Counted from the stretch's first letter, positions 15,414 through 24,994 are shown. The stretch is DNA of 41,822 bases from Isoptericola sp. QY 916 (GCA_026934365.1 JADHZE010000008.1:1-41822); one strand, 5' to 3'. The notes: generated from the sequence alone by a model not told the origin. Numbers and translations are program-made.

Positions 15414-16892
15414 ATGATGGCCGGCACGCTGGCAGAGAAGGTCTGGGAGGCGCACCTGGTGCGTCGTGGCAGCGACGGGGCGCCCGACCTCCTCTACATC
15501 GACCTGCACCTCGTGCACGAGGTGACGAGCCCGCAGGCGTTCGAGGGGCTGCGGCTCGCCGGGCGCCCCGTCCGCCGTCCCGATCTCACGATCGCGACCG
15601 AGGACCACAACACCCCGACGCTCGACATCGACCTGCCGATCGCGGACCTCACCAGCCGCACGCAGATCGACACGCTGCGCAACAACGCCAAGGAGTTCGG
15701 CGTCCGCATCCACTCCCTGGGCGACGCCGACCAGGGCATCGTCCACCAGGTGGGCCCGCAGCTCGGCCTGACCATGCCGGGCCTGACCGTCGTCTGCGGC
15801 GACTCGCACACCTCGACGCACGGCGCGTTCGGCGCTCTGGCCTTCGGCATCGGCACCTCCGAGGTCGAGCACGTGCTCGCCACGCAGACCCTGCCCCTCG
15901 CCCCGTTCAAGACGATGGCGATCACGGTGAACGGCGAGCTGCCCCCGGGCGCCACCAGCAAGGACATCATCCTGGCGATCATCGCCAAGATCGGCACCGG
16001 CGGCGGGCAGGGCTACGTGCTCGAGTACCGTGGCGAGGCCATCCGCAAGCTCTCGATGGAGGCGCGGATGACCATCTGCAACATGTCCATCGAGGCCGGC
16101 GCCCGCGCGGGCATGATCGCGCCCGACCAGACCACGTTCGACTACCTCCAGGGGCGCCCGCACGCGCCCGAGGGCGAGGACTGGGACGCCGCCGTCGAGT
16201 ACTGGGCGACGCTGCGCAGCGACGACGACGCCGAGTTCGACGCCGAGGTCGTGCTGGAGGCGGCCGACCTCGAGCCGTTCGTCACGTGGGGCACCAACCC
16301 CGGCCAGGGGCTGCCGCTGTCGGCGTCCGTGCCGGTGCCGGCGGAGATCGCCGACGCCAACGAGCGCGTCACCGCCGAGCGCGCGCTGGAGTACATGGGC
16401 CTGGAGGGCGGCACGCCGCTGCGCGACGTCAAGGTCGACACGGTCTTCATCGGCTCCTGCACCAACGGCCGCATCGAGGACCTGCGCTCCGTGGCGAAGG
16501 TGCTCCAGGGCCGGCAGAAGGCGGACGACGTGCGCGTGCTCGTCGTGCCCGCGTCCGCCCGCGTGCGCCTGCAGGCCGAGGCCGAGGGCCTGGACGTCAT
16601 CTTCAAGGAGTTCGGCGCCGAGTGGCGCAACGCCGGCTGCTCCATGTGCCTCGGCATGAACCCCGACCAGCTCGCGCCGGGCGAGCGCGCGGCCTCCACC
16701 TCGAACCGCAACTTCGAGGGCCGCCAGGGCAAGGGCGGGCGCACGCACCTCGTGTCGCCGCTGGTCGCGGCCGCGACCGCCGTCCGCGGCACGCTGTCGT
16801 CGGTCGCCGACCTCGAGTTCGAGGGCGACGTCGACCTCACGACGTTCGACGGCACCCCGCTGGCGCCGCTGTCCGCCCCGTCCTTCGTCTGA
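15414..16892 (+). CDS. leuC: 3-isopropylmalate dehydratase large subunit
   Basis: This 492-residue aconitase-family subunit converts 2-isopropylmalate to 3-isopropylmalate together with Leu[39 protein letters not shown] and EHVLATQT are active-site blocks. The 4Fe-4S ligands are C349 (IGSCTNGR) and C409 and C412 (GCSMC). It is slightly longer than the usual 465-475 residues. GAGGAG stands four bases before the ATG at 15414, and a second ATG follows at once. The 187-bp upstream region carries the palindromic operator described above and a long leader with no recognisable leucine leader peptide. Confidence 0.97.
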   Translation: MMAGTLAEKVWEAHLVRRGSDGAPDLLYIDLHLVHEVTSPQAFEGLRLAGRPVRRPDLTIATEDHNTPTLDIDLPIADLTSRTQIDTLRNNAKEFGVRIHSLGDADQGIVHQVGPQLGLTMPGLTVVCGDSHTSTHGAFGALAFGIGTSEVEHVLATQTLPLAPFKTMAITVNGELPPGATSKDIILAIIAKIGTGGGQGYVLEYRGEAIRKLSMEARMTICNMSIEAGARAGMIAPDQTTFDYLQGRPHAPEGEDWDAAVEYWATLRSDDDAEFDAEVVLEAADLEPFVTWGTNPGQGLPLSASVPVPAEIADANERVTAERALEYMGLEGGTPLRDVKVDTVFIGSCTNGRIEDLRSVAKVLQGRQKADDVRVLVVPASARVRLQAEAEGLDVIFKEFGAEWRNAGCSMCLGMNPDQLAPGERAASTSNRNFEGRQGKGGRTHLVSPLVAAATAVRGTLSSVADLEFEGDVDLTTFDGTPLAPLSAPSFV

Positions 16893-16917
16893 CCCCACCC
16901 CGTAGCAGGAGATCGTC

Positions 16918-17556
16918 ATGGAGAAGTTCACCACCCACACGGGCGTCGGGGTGCCGCTGCGCCGCACCAACGTCGACACCGACCAGATCATCCCCGCCGT
17001 CTACCTCAAGCGGGTCACCCGCACGGGCTTCGAGGACGCGCTGTTCGCGGCCTGGCGCGGCGACCCCACGTTCGTGCTCAACCAGGACGCGTACAAGGCC
17101 GGCTCCGTGCTGGTCGCGGGCGCCGACTTCGGCACGGGCTCCTCGCGCGAGCACGCCGTGTGGGCGCTCAAGGACTACGGCTTCCGTGTCGTGCTCGCGC
17201 CCCGGTTCGCGGACATCTTCCGCGGCAACTCGGGCAAGCAGGGCCTCGTGGCCGGCATCGTCGCGCAGGAGGACATCGAGATCCTCTGGAAGATCCTCGA
17301 GACCAAGCCCGGCACCGAGGTGACCGTGGACCTCGAGGCGCGCACCGCGCACGCCGACGACGTCACCGTGCCCTTCCAGATCGACGACTACACGCGCTGG
17401 CGCCTCATGGAGGGCCTCGACGACATCGGCCTCACGCTGCAGCACGAGGACGACATCGCGGCCTTCGAGGCGGGGCGCGCGGCCTGGCGGCCGAAGACGC
17501 TGCCGGCCAAGCACCTGCCGAGCGTCCCGATCGAGCCGGCGCGCCCGGTCGGCTGA
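16918..17556 (+). CDS. leuD: 3-isopropylmalate dehydratase small subunit
   Basis: This 212-residue swivel-domain subunit works with LeuC. The N-terminal [20 protein letters not shown] and the [20 protein letters not shown] block (about residues 63-82) carry the conserved substrate-contact loop. The C-terminal [17 protein letters not shown] is also typical of the family. It follows leuC by 25 bp with AGGAGA before the ATG, so the pair is one operon. Downstream of leuD many Actinobacteria have a histone-like hup gene; here an unrelated oxidoreductase converges instead. Confidence 0.97.
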   Translation: MEKFTTHTGVGVPLRRTNVDTDQIIPAVYLKRVTRTGFEDALFAAWRGDPTFVLNQDAYKAGSVLVAGADFGTGSSREHAVWALKDYGFRVVLAPRFADIFRGNSGKQGLVAGIVAQEDIEILWKILETKPGTEVTVDLEARTAHADDVTVPFQIDDYTRWRLMEGLDDIGLTLQHEDDIAAFEAGRAAWRPKTLPAKHLPSVPIEPARPVG

Positions 17557-17579
17557 CCCGCTCGACCACGTCCGCGCCG

Positions 17580-17612
17580 GGGCCCGTCCATCCTCAGAGG
17601 GTGGGCGGGCCC
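17580..17612. terminator. Terminator between leuD and the convergent oxidoreductase
   Basis: GGGCCCGTCCATCC and GGTGGGCGGGCCC pair with one G-T and one bulged base around a short loop. The hairpin starts 24 bp after leuD and its right arm lies in the last codons of the convergent gene, so it can stop leuCD transcription. Confidence 0.6.
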
Positions 17613-18457
17613 TGGCGCACCCGCTCGAGCAGGCGTTCGGGCGTCGCCTCCGCCGGGTCCCACCAGGAGTCGACGAACCAGGTCGCCCCGGCCTCCGCGA
17701 ACGCGCGAGCCTGGTCGCGGGCCTCGGCCGCGTCGGACGGGAGGAGGCCGGACGCGACGACGTCGAACGGTCCGGCGTCGGGCGCGCGCTGCTCGGCGAT
17801 CCACGCGGTGAGCTCGCGGACGGCGTCCGGCCCGGCCTCCGCCTCCTCCGGCGTCGCGCCCCGAGCCTGCACGACGATCCCGTCCCAGCGCAGTGTGCGG
17901 TGCAGGTTCTTCAGGGGCGGGTTCGTGGCGTCCCAGACGCCGACCGGCCACACGGGGATGCGGCCGCGCACCGGGGGAGCGGCGAACCGGAACGGCCCGG
18001 TGCGCACCTGCGCGCCGTCGGCCTCGAACGTCTCGCCGGACCACGACGTGCGCAGCCACTCGAGCGTCTCGTCGAGCGCCTGCGCCCGGTCGCGCAGGGC
18101 GGTCACCTGCCCCGGGACGGACGTGAACCCGCGGTCGTCGAGCACGCCGACGCCGGCCGGGAGCACGAGCCGCCCGCCCGACAGGTGGTCGACCGTCAGC
18201 GCGCGCTGCGCCAACTCCCACGCCCGGTGCCGTGGCACCGCGAAGACCATGGCGCCGAGCGTGATGCGCTCCGTCACGGCCGCGGCGCCGGCGAGGACCG
18301 CGAACGGGTCCCAGGCCGTCAGGGCGTCGCCACCCCAGTCGCCCATGCTCATCCCGTCCCAGCTGAAGAAGCCGTCCCAGCCGTGCTCCTCGCACTCGCG
18401 GGCGAGGGCGACGTTCTGCTGCGGGGTGCCGAAGCTGCCGACGAAACCGAACCTCAT
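17594..18457 (-). CDS. LLM-class (luciferase-like) flavin-dependent oxidoreductase
   Basis: The enzyme has 287 residues and a bacterial luciferase-like TIM barrel that would use reduced FMN or F420. The start MRFGFVGSFGTPQQNVALAR, the motif CEEHGWDGFFSWDG and TERITLGAMVFAVPRHRAWE followed by LAQRALTVDHLSGGRLVL are characteristic. The insertion region carries TGPFRFAAPPVRGRIPVWP. The substrate is unknown. AAGGAG lies six bases before the ATG, a strong ribosome site compared with the leaderless neighbours. It is divergent from rnhA across 90 bp and converges on leuD. Confidence 0.88.
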   Translation of the reverse strand: MRFGFVGSFGTPQQNVALARECEEHGWDGFFSWDGMSMGDWGGDALTAWDPFAVLAGAAAVTERITLGAMVFAVPRHRAWELAQRALTVDHLSGGRLVLPAGVGVLDDRGFTSVPGQVTALRDRAQALDETLEWLRTSWSGETFEADGAQVRTGPFRFAAPPVRGRIPVWPVGVWDATNPPLKNLHRTLRWDGIVVQARGATPEEAEAGPDAVRELTAWIAEQRAPDAGPFDVVASGLLPSDAAEARDQARAFAEAGATWFVDSWWDPAEATPERLLERVRQGPPTL

Positions 18458-18535
18458 GTGCGTCTCCTTCGTCGTCCTGGGGTCTGCGTCGACGCTACGC
18501 GCGGCGTCCGACACGGCCGTGGCACACGGGGAACG

Positions 18536-18541
18536 TAGGGT
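18536..18541 (+). promoter_or_regulatory. -10 box of rnhA (TAGGGT)
   Basis: TAGGGT is followed by six bases and the GTG start at 18548. No Shine-Dalgarno sequence is present. The alpha/beta hydrolase gene at 24981 uses the same hexamer. Confidence 0.5.
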
Positions 18542-18547
18542 GTCCGG

Positions 18548-19000
18548 GTGCCTGACGAGAACGAGAAGCCCCTGGTCGAGATGTGGACCGACGGTGCCTG
18601 CAAGGGCAACCCCGGCATCGGCGGCTGGGGTGCGCTGCTGAAGGCAGGGGAGCACACCAAGGAGCTCTACGGCGGCGAGACCGTCACGACCAACAACCGC
18701 ATGGAGCTCACCGCCGTCGTCGAGGCGCTGCGCGCGCTCAAGCGGCCCAGCACCGTGGTGATCCACGTCGACTCCTCGTACGTGATGAACGGCATGAAGT
18801 CCTGGATCGCCGGCTGGAAGCGCAACGGCTGGACGACGGCGGCCAAGAAGCCCGTGAAGAACGTGGACCTGTGGCAGGCGCTCGACGCCGAGGTGACCAA
18901 GCACGACGTGCGCTGGGTGTGGGTCAAGGGGCACGCCGGCGACCCGGGGAACGAGCGCGCCGACGCGCTCGCGAACCTGGGCGTGGACTCCGTCCGCTAG
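18548..19000 (+). CDS. rnhA: Ribonuclease HI
   Basis: This 150-residue enzyme removes RNA from RNA-DNA hybrids. The four catalytic acids are visible: D15 in [18 protein letters not shown]53 in [14 protein letters not shown]75 in [11 protein letters not shown] and D139 in NERADALAN. The basic handle segment [17 protein letters not shown] is present as in E. coli RNase HI. The active-site histidine lies in [11 protein letters not shown]. The length matches the single-domain family, without the extra domains found in some actinobacterial homologues. The GTG start follows TAGGGT by six bases. Confidence 0.96.
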   Translation: MPDENEKPLVEMWTDGACKGNPGIGGWGALLKAGEHTKELYGGETVTTNNRMELTAVVEALRALKRPSTVVIHVDSSYVMNGMKSWIAGWKRNGWTTAAKKPVKNVDLWQALDAEVTKHDVRWVWVKGHAGDPGNERADALANLGVDSVR

Positions 19001-19040
19001 GTGCGACGGACGTCACGCCGCAGGGGGTGGCGCGCGCTAA

Positions 19041-19046
19041 TAGGCT
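19041..19046 (+). promoter_or_regulatory. -10 box of lpdA (TAGGCT)
   Basis: TAGGCT is followed by GGACCC and the ATG at 19053, predicting a leaderless mRNA for this highly codon-biased gene. Confidence 0.55.
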
Positions 19047-19052
19047 GGACCC

Positions 19053-20456
19053 ATGGCTTCCCACTACGACGTCGTCCTCCTCGGGGCTGGCCCCGGCGGC
19101 TATGTCGCCGCGATCCGTGCGGCCCAGCTCGGCAAGTCCGTCGCCATCATCGAGGAGAAGTACTGGGGTGGTGTCTGCCTCAACGTGGGCTGCATCCCCT
19201 CCAAGGCGCTGCTGCGCAACGCGGAGCTCGCCCACATCTTCAACCACCAGGCCGACTTCTTCGGCATGTCCGGTGACGTGACGTTCGACTTCGGCAAGGC
19301 GTTCGACCGGTCCCGCGAGGTCGCGGACGGCCGCACCAAGGGCGTCCACTTCCTGATGAAGAAGAACAAGATCACCGAGCTCGACGGCCGCGGCACGTTC
19401 CGCGACGCGAACACCATCGAGGTCGCGCTGAACAAGGGCGGCACCGAGACGGTGACGTTCGACAACGCGATCATCGCCACCGGCTCGCAGGTCAAGCTGC
19501 TCCCCGGCGTCGAGCTGTCCGAGAACGTCGTGACCTACGAGAAGCAGATCATGACGCGCGAGTTGCCGGAGTCGATCGCCATCGTCGGCGCCGGCGCCAT
19601 CGGCATGGAGTTCGCCTACGTCCTCAAGAACTACGGCGTGGACGTCACGATCATCGAGTTCCTCGACCGTGCCCTGCCGAACGAGGACGCGGACGTCTCC
19701 AAGGAGATCGCCAAGCAGTACAAGAAGCTCGGCATCAAGCTCCTCACCTCCACCGCCGTCCAGACGATCAAGGACAACGGCTCGTCCGTCACCGTCTCCT
19801 ACAAGGGCGTCAAGGACGACAAGCCCGGCGAGATCGTCGTCGACAAGGTCCTGTCCGCCGTCGGCTTCGCGCCGAACGTCGAGGGCTTCGGCCTCGAGAA
19901 CACCGGCGTCCAGCTCACCGAGCGCGGCGCCATCGCGATCGACGACCACATGCGCACCAACGTGCCGCACATCTTCGCCATCGGCGACGTCACCGCCAAG
20001 CTCATGCTGGCGCACGTCGCGGAGGCGCAGGGCGTCGTCGCCGCCGAGACCATCGGCGGGGCCGAGACCCAGACCCTCGGCGACTACCGCATGATGCCGC
20101 GCGCCACGTTCTGCTCCCCGCAGGTCGCGTCGTTCGGCCTCACCGAGCAGCAGGCCAAGGACGAGGGCTACGACGTCAAGGTCGCGTCCTTCCCGTTCAT
20201 GGCCAACGGCAAGGCCCACGGCCTCGGCGACCCCACCGGCTTCGTCAAGATCGTCGCCGACGCCAAGTACAACGAGCTGCTCGGCGCCCACATGATCGGC
20301 CCGGACGTCTCCGAGCTGCTGCCCGAGCTCACCCTCGCGCAGAAGTGGGACCTCACCGCCGACGAGGTCGCGCGCAACGTGCACACGCACCCGACGCTGT
20401 CCGAGGCGATCCAGGAGTCCATCCACGGCATCGTGGGGCACATGATCAACTTCTGA
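19053..20456 (+). CDS. lpdA: Dihydrolipoyl dehydrogenase
   Basis: This 467-residue FAD enzyme is the E3 component that reoxidises lipoamide in 2-oxoacid dehydrogenase complexes. The FAD fold is [20 protein letters not shown] (about 7-26). The redox disulfide is C42/C47 in [13 protein letters not shown]. The NAD fold is [20 protein letters not shown], and the C-terminal HTHPTLSEA carries the catalytic histidine. No E1 or E2 gene lies nearby, so it is a stand-alone copy serving complexes encoded elsewhere. The codon choice is very strongly biased, consistent with high expression. A strong hairpin follows at 20487. Confidence 0.97.
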   Translation: MASHYDVVLLGAGPGGYVAAIRAAQLGKSVAIIEEKYWGGVCLNVGCIPSKALLRNAELAHIFNHQADFFGMSGDVTFDFGKAFDRSREVADGRTKGVHFLMKKNKITELDGRGTFRDANTIEVALNKGGTETVTFDNAIIATGSQVKLLPGVELSENVVTYEKQIMTRELPESIAIVGAGAIGMEFAYVLKNYGVDVTIIEFLDRALPNEDADVSKEIAKQYKKLGIKLLTSTAVQTIKDNGSSVTVSYKGVKDDKPGEIVVDKVLSAVGFAPNVEGFGLENTGVQLTERGAIAIDDHMRTNVPHIFAIGDVTAKLMLAHVAEAQGVVAAETIGGAETQTLGDYRMMPRATFCSPQVASFGLTEQQAKDEGYDVKVASFPFMANGKAHGLGDPTGFVKIVADAKYNELLGAHMIGPDVSELLPELTLAQKWDLTADEVARNVHTHPTLSEAIQESIHGIVGHMINF

Positions 20457-20486
20457 CCGACAGGTCAGGGCCGGATCGCACGTCAG

Positions 20487-20522
20487 AGGCCCGGGTTCGC
20501 GGAGCGCCGCGGACCCGGGCCT
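20487..20522 (+). terminator. Terminator after lpdA
   Basis: AGGCCCGGGTTCGCGG and CCGCGGACCCGGGCCT form a 16-bp stem with a single imperfect pair and a 4-base AGCG loop, 30 bases after the lpdA stop and before the convergent peptidase gene. Confidence 0.75.
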
Positions 20523-20558
20523 CGTGCCGTCCGGCGTCGTGCCGCCTGTCGTCCGTCC

Positions 20559-22394
20559 TCAGGAGGTGACGCGGACCTGCAGCTCCCTCTGGCCGTTCAC
20601 GACGCGGGTCATGACGTCGGACGTCCGGGTCCGCTCGTACGCGGTCTTGCCGCTGCCGATGACGAGGCTCAGCTCCAGCTCGTCGTTGCGCAGGTTGCCC
20701 GCCAGCAGCTTCTGGACCGAGTCGAACGACGTCGGACCGTAGAACTCGTCCTGGAACGAGTTGCCGCCGACGACCGTGACCACGCCGCTCTTGCCCTTGA
20801 GGCTCTTCGGGACCGTGAAGTCCTGGCGGAAGACCGATCGCGTGGCGCCGTCGGTGCCGAGCAGCCGGGTCCGCAGGACGAGGGTGTGGCCGGCACGGAC
20901 CTTCGCGGTCTTGCCGGTCACGTCGATCCAGCGGCCGCCCGTGAGCTGCTGGATCGACGTCACGCGGAACCGCTCGCGGAAGTTGCTGACCCTGACCTCG
21001 TTGGTCACCCCGGTGAGCTTGACGTTCGAGACGGACGAGAGCGTGCCGACCACGGTCGGGAGGTCGAAGGCGCCCGCGGAGCCGACGTCGTCGGCCGACT
21101 GGTACATGTCGGCGTAGCGCAGCCGGAAGGGGCTCCCGCTGCGGGTGCCGGTGATGGTCCAGGACTGCGTCTCGGAACCGCCGCCGACCCCGTCGACCAC
21201 GCGGTCGTGATTCGCCATGCCGGCGAGGAGGGTGACGTCGGCGAGGGCAGTCGGGTCCAGCACCTGCGTGGTGCCGGTGCGCGTCCTGCTGCCGTGGGCC
21301 ACCGTCGACCGGACCGGCGTGGCGGTGGGCGAGGCGCCGAAGGTGCCGGCGATCCCGGCGAGGCGGTCGTCGGTGACGGTCCCGCCGACGTCGCCGAGGT
21401 TCGCCACCTTGAACGGCACGCCCAGCGGGTCCTCCTGGACGTAGACCGCGTCGGCGGCCGCCAGCCCCAGGCGCGTCGTGCCGGTGAAGTTCAGCGGGTG
21501 ACCGAAGGCGACCACCCGGTTGCCGCAGACCGAGGTCGCGGTGCCGATGCCGGCGAAGGTGATGTCGCCGTGCGACAGCACCGCGGCCACGTTGCCGCCC
21601 GCGACCACGGTGTCGATGCCGGCGGCCGCCGTGCCGCTGGACCGGCCGATGCGGTAGGAGTCCGGGGTCACCAGCTCGCTGCCACCGGCGGCCTTGACCG
21701 CGGTGCGGGCGCGGGCCAGGTCGATCCCGCCGACGCCCATCGGCATCGGCAGCTGCCGCAGGCCCTGGGCGGCCTCTGTCCGCGTCACGTCGGTCTCGGC
21801 CGCGATCCGCGTCGCCAGGCGGGAGCTCACCGCCACCTCGGGCGCGGCCTTCGCGGCGCCGAGGTAGCCCTGCATGTCCTCGAACGGCGTGATGCCCGCC
21901 ACGGGAGAGCTGCCGAACGCGAGGCCGTACGCGACCGCGCCGATCAGGCGCCCGTCCTGCGCGTACACCGGCGACCCCGACATGCCCTGCCAGATACCGC
22001 CCGCCGCATCGATCGCCGGCGACTCGAGCTTGGCGACGATCATGTCCAGGTCCGGCGCGATGCCGTCCGACAGCACGCCCAGCACCTCGCCGGTGAACGA
22101 CTGCGGGGTGGTGCCCTTGCTCACCGTCAGCCCGGTGACCGGCGCCCCGCTCACGACGTCGGCAACCGGGAACGGCGCCGCGCAGTCGGGGGTGGGCGCC
22201 GCCGTCGCCGAAGGGCCGACCGCCACCAGCCCGGCCAGCACCAGCGCGCTGGCCGCGCCGGACGCCGTCAGACCGGCCGCACGGCGACCGGCCCCGGATC
22301 CGGGCAGCCGTCGCCGGCTGCGAGTCGCAGGGTGTCCTTCGATGGGGGGAATGGGCGCCGTCGCCCGGCCGTCCCCTGCGGCAGATGTCGACAT
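20559..22394 (-). CDS. Secreted SpoIVB-type (S55) serine peptidase-like protein
   Basis: The protein has 611 residues. A basic N-terminus and a hydrophobic stretch (about 43-64) ending in SATAAP form an export signal. The S55 core is IWQGMSGSPVYAQDGRLIGA (GMSGSP at about 137-142, with the nucleophile serine), followed by AVAYGLAFG. A second conserved block, VCGNRVVAFGHPLNF, lies near residue 287. SpoIVB cleaves SpoIVFA in Bacillus sporulation. Here no sporulation genes are near and the organism is probably not an endospore former, so the role is unknown. The C-terminal 250 residues look like beta-rich modules. The ATG at 22394 lacks a clear ribosome site. Confidence 0.82.
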   Translation of the reverse strand: MSTSAAGDGRATAPIPPIEGHPATRSRRRLPGSGAGRRAAGLTASGAASALVLAGLVAVGPSATAAPTPDCAAPFPVADVVSGAPVTGLTVSKGTTPQSFTGEVLGVLSDGIAPDLDMIVAKLESPAIDAAGGIWQGMSGSPVYAQDGRLIGAVAYGLAFGSSPVAGITPFEDMQGYLGAAKAAPEVAVSSRLATRIAAETDVTRTEAAQGLRQLPMPMGVGGIDLARARTAVKAAGGSELVTPDSYRIGRSSGTAAAGIDTVVAGGNVAAVLSHGDITFAGIGTATSVCGNRVVAFGHPLNFTGTTRLGLAAADAVYVQEDPLGVPFKVANLGDVGGTVTDDRLAGIAGTFGASPTATPVRSTVAHGSRTRTGTTQVLDPTALADVTLLAGMANHDRVVDGVGGGSETQSWTITGTRSGSPFRLRYADMYQSADDVGSAGAFDLPTVVGTLSSVSNVKLTGVTNEVRVSNFRERFRVTSIQQLTGGRWIDVTGKTAKVRAGHTLVLRTRLLGTDGATRSVFRQDFTVPKSLKGKSGVVTVVGGNSFQDEFYGPTSFDSVQKLLAGNLRNDELELSLVIGSGKTAYERTRTSDVMTRVVNGQRELQVRVTS

Positions 22395-22601
22395 GGCCAC
22401 AGCATCGTTGACCGGACGTCCCGTCGTTCCGGTGAACACGGGTGAATTCTCCGTCGGCCGCTGGCCGATCTTGCTCTGGGGAGCACCGTCCCCAAGAATC
22501 AGGCAGCCGTGTGCGCATGCCGCGGTTCCCGACCGCCCGGACGACGGAGACGAGCAACGGTGAAGTGGACCCTGCGGGAGGGCCGGAGAGGCCGGTCGTC
22601 G

Positions 22602-23543
22602 ATGTCGGTGGACGAGTTCTGGGAGCTCGTGTCCGTGACGGGCGGGCAGGTCGACGACGACGCGCTCAGGCCGCTGCGCGACGCGCTGGGATGTCTGAGC
22701 CCGGGCCGCATGACGGCGTTCGGCGATCACTTCCGCGCAGCCCTCAAGGCCCTGTATACCCCGGCGCACCTCGAGCAGCCCGTGCGGGACGTCGACGGCC
22801 CGCCGGGCGCTGTGCTCCCGATGTCCGACGACGTCTTTCTCTACATGCGCTGCGCGGTGGTCGGCGCCGGTCGGCAAGCGTGGAAGCGCGTGGTCGCGGA
22901 TCCCGCCGCGCTCGCCGCGCGACCGTGGCAGATGGCGGACGGCGAGCTGCTGCTGGCCCTCGTCGAGGACGCATACGACGACCGCACGGGTGAGGTGTTC
23001 GAGCTCGATCCGAGCGGCGATGTGAGCGCTGACTGGCTCGAGATCGGGTGTGGGCTCGACATCAAGGTCCCGGACCCGGCGGCCGGCCGCTGGGCGGACC
23101 TGACGTTCACCGACGCGCTCAACGCAGACGCCGGTTGGCGTTCCTGGTGGGACCGCAGCGGCCGTGACAAGCTCCGGCTGTACCCGTTCGTGACGCCGCA
23201 GCCCTCTGGTGCCGCGCGGGTGCGACGTCGTCGCCGGAGCATCGACGTTGAGATCGAGCTTGGCTCGGCGTGGCGCCACGGCCACCACCCCCAGCAGCTC
23301 GCCGACGCCGCGGTGCGCGAGATCCAGGACCTCGTCGAGTTCGCAGCAGCCCAGGCGCGGCTTCCCGCCCATCCGGACTGGCCGGCTATCGGACCGGTGC
23401 CCGACGACCTGTCGGACTACGGGTCGGTGGGGGACGACGTGACCCAGGCCGACCTGCGCGAGGCGTTCTTGGCGATGGGGTTGTCGCCGGGCCAGGCGGA
23501 CGAGCTGCTGGCGGCGTCGGACGTCGGGGAGGGCCGAGCCTGA
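22602..23543 (+). CDS. DUF4240 domain protein
   Basis: The product has 313 residues. The N-terminal MSVDEFWELVSVTGGQVDDD, DHFRAALKALYTPAHLEQP and MSDDVFLYMRCAVVGAGRQA blocks (about 1-110) match the DUF4240 pattern of uncharacterised bacterial proteins. A C-terminal region ends in a short helical segment, TQADLREAFLAMGLSPGQAD, that looks like a UBA/UIM-like helix bundle. No signal peptide is present. The start is either this ATG or a GTG at 22560. GGAGAGG lies 11 bases before the ATG, rather far. Codon use is somewhat less GC-biased than neighbouring genes, which may reflect recent acquisition. The function is unknown. Confidence 0.7.
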   Translation: MSVDEFWELVSVTGGQVDDDALRPLRDALGCLSPGRMTAFGDHFRAALKALYTPAHLEQPVRDVDGPPGAVLPMSDDVFLYMRCAVVGAGRQAWKRVVADPAALAARPWQMADGELLLALVEDAYDDRTGEVFELDPSGDVSADWLEIGCGLDIKVPDPAAGRWADLTFTDALNADAGWRSWWDRSGRDKLRLYPFVTPQPSGAARVRRRRRSIDVEIELGSAWRHGHHPQQLADAAVREIQDLVEFAAAQARLPAHPDWPAIGPVPDDLSDYGSVGDDVTQADLREAFLAMGLSPGQADELLAASDVGEGRA

Positions 23544-23596
23544 GGAGCCGCCACCGGCACTCTTGCCGTCGGGCTGCGCAGTGAAGGGATCGCGCG

Positions 23597-24040
23597 CTAC
23601 GAGAGCGTACGTGTCACGTGCTCGAGCCAGCGGCCGACGGTGGCCAGCTCGTCGGCGGTGAAGCCGTCGGTGAGGCGGTCGTTCAGCTCGGCCAGCGCGG
23701 TGCGGACGTCGCCGAGTGCCACGGTGCCGGCGGGCGTGAGGTCCAGGCGGACGGTGCGCCGGTCGTCGGGGTCAGGGCGACGGCGCACGAGGTCGGCGCG
23801 CTCCATGCGCGCGAGCAGGCCGCTGGCGCCGGCGGGGGAGGCCTGCAGGGCGGCGGTCACCTCGCCGATCGTCGCGCCGGGGTGGTCGGCGAGGTGCAGC
23901 AGCACGCCCGTTGCGGGGGCGCCGAACCCCTGGCCGCCGTTCCCGGCGGTGTGCGCGCCGCCGCGCCGCGCGATCCAGCGCCGCATCTGGCGTTCCGCCG
24001 CGGTGGTGAGGAACACCAGCCGCGGCGAGCGGCGCGTCAT
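23597..24040 (-). CDS. MarR family transcriptional regulator
   Basis: The regulator has 147 residues. The winged helix lies at about 45-110: FGAPATGVLLHLADHPGATI, then GEVTAALQASPAGASGLLAR, with the wing DLVRRRPDPDDRRTVRLDLT. The C-terminal helix TDELATVGRWLEHVTRTL type ending forms the dimer interface. Its ATG overlaps the stop codon of the alpha/beta hydrolase gene as ATGA, so it is translated from the same mRNA. A 16-bp palindrome over the hydrolase start codon is the likely site of autorepression. The inducer is unknown. Confidence 0.9.
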   Translation of the reverse strand: MTRRSPRLVFLTTAAERQMRRWIARRGGAHTAGNGGQGFGAPATGVLLHLADHPGATIGEVTAALQASPAGASGLLARMERADLVRRRPDPDDRRTVRLDLTPAGTVALGDVRTALAELNDRLTDGFTADELATVGRWLEHVTRTLS

Positions 24041-24981
24041 CGTCGCGGCTTCCTGGCGCGGAAGCGGACGTTCCCGTCCTCCTGCGCCGGGGCGCCCTCG
24101 GCGCGTGCGTCGAGCCAGGCAAGGAGCTCGGTCCACAGCGTGTCGCGCAGGCCTCGGCGGAAGAAGCCCATGTGCCCGATCGTCTCCACGCCGCCGTCGG
24201 CGGGGCTCCAGGTACGTCGCTCGACGCGGGCGGCCGTGAGGCGGTCGGCGATCGCGTCGATCTGCGCGGGCGTGGCCCACGGGTCGTCGGTGAAGCCGAG
24301 GGCGAGGACGTCGCCGGTGACGCGCGCGGCGTCCGCGGCGGCGGTCATGGTCGGGTCGTCGAAGAAGTAGTTCGGCAGGGTCGACCAGCGGCTCCACTCG
24401 AGCATCGCGGCGGCGGTCATGTCCTCCCCGAGGCCCATGCGGCGGCCGGGGACGTAGCCCAGCACCCGGGCCGTCGCGGGGCCGAGCGCCCGCAGGATCA
24501 GCCGGACGCGCGCCCGCTCGGCGCGGTCGGGGATGGTGGACGTCGCGGCGACGTGCGACGCGACCGTGACGAACCCGGCCAGGCCCCGCGAGCCGTTCCC
24601 CAGCGCGAGCGCGTGGCCGCCGATGCTGTGCCCGATCGCCAGCTGCGGCACGTCGCCGAACCGCGGGCGCGCCCACGCGGCGACCGCGGGCACGTCGTCG
24701 GACATCCAGTCCCGCATGCGCAGGCCGCGATGCTCGCGCGGGCTGCCGGAACGGCCCGTCCCGCGGTAGTCGTACGTGACGGCCACGTACCCGCTGGCGG
24801 CGAGGAATTCCGCGAACCCCGTGTACAGGCGCTCCGGGACCGCCGTCGCCGGGTGGATGACGACGACGCCGCGCGGCGGCTCGTCGGCGGGCTTGCGCAC
24901 CGTGCCGACGACCCACCCGCCCGCCGGGATCTGGATCCGCAGCTCGTCCGAGTCCACCGGCGCCGGGGTGTCACTTCGCAT
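24037..24981 (-). CDS. Alpha/beta hydrolase (serine hydrolase)
   Basis: The protein has 314 residues. The nucleophile elbow is AIGHSIGGHALAL (S119). GVVVIHPATAVPERLYTGFA and VTYDYRGTGRSGSPREHRG supply the oxyanion region. A late FTDDPWATPAQIDAIADRL holds the likely acid, and ETIGHMGFFRRGLRDTLW holds the catalytic histidine. This matches the YheT/UCP037442-type alpha/beta hydrolases of unknown substrate. No signal peptide is present. The ATG at 24981 lies seven bases behind TAGGGT. The gene forms a two-gene operon with the MarR regulator downstream, which suggests induction by a compound that the hydrolase handles. Confidence 0.88.
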   Translation of the reverse strand: MRSDTPAPVDSDELRIQIPAGGWVVGTVRKPADEPPRGVVVIHPATAVPERLYTGFAEFLAASGYVAVTYDYRGTGRSGSPREHRGLRMRDWMSDDVPAVAAWARPRFGDVPQLAIGHSIGGHALALGNGSRGLAGFVTVASHVAATSTIPDRAERARVRLILRALGPATARVLGYVPGRRMGLGEDMTAAAMLEWSRWSTLPNYFFDDPTMTAAADAARVTGDVLALGFTDDPWATPAQIDAIADRLTAARVERRTWSPADGGVETIGHMGFFRRGLRDTLWTELLAWLDARAEGAPAQEDGNVRFRARKPRR

Positions 24982-24988
24982 GCGAAGT
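24973..24988. promoter_or_regulatory. 16-bp palindrome over the hydrolase start codon (candidate MarR operator)
   Basis: ACTTCGCATGCGAAGT is perfectly self-complementary, centred on the hydrolase ATG and starting directly next to the -10 box TAGGGT (24994-24989). The length and position suit a MarR dimer that blocks transcription start of its own operon. Confidence 0.55.
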
Positions 24989-24994
24989 ACCCTA
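24989..24994 (-). promoter_or_regulatory. -10 box of the hydrolase-marR operon (TAGGGT)
   Basis: TAGGGT on the minus strand is followed by seven bases and the ATG at 24981. A leaderless mRNA is expected. Confidence 0.5.

Noticed and set aside
13970-17323. An 1117-codon plus-strand frame spanning several genes
   Set aside because: It crosses the small membrane protein, the IclR regulator and leuCD in other frames, without any family signature.
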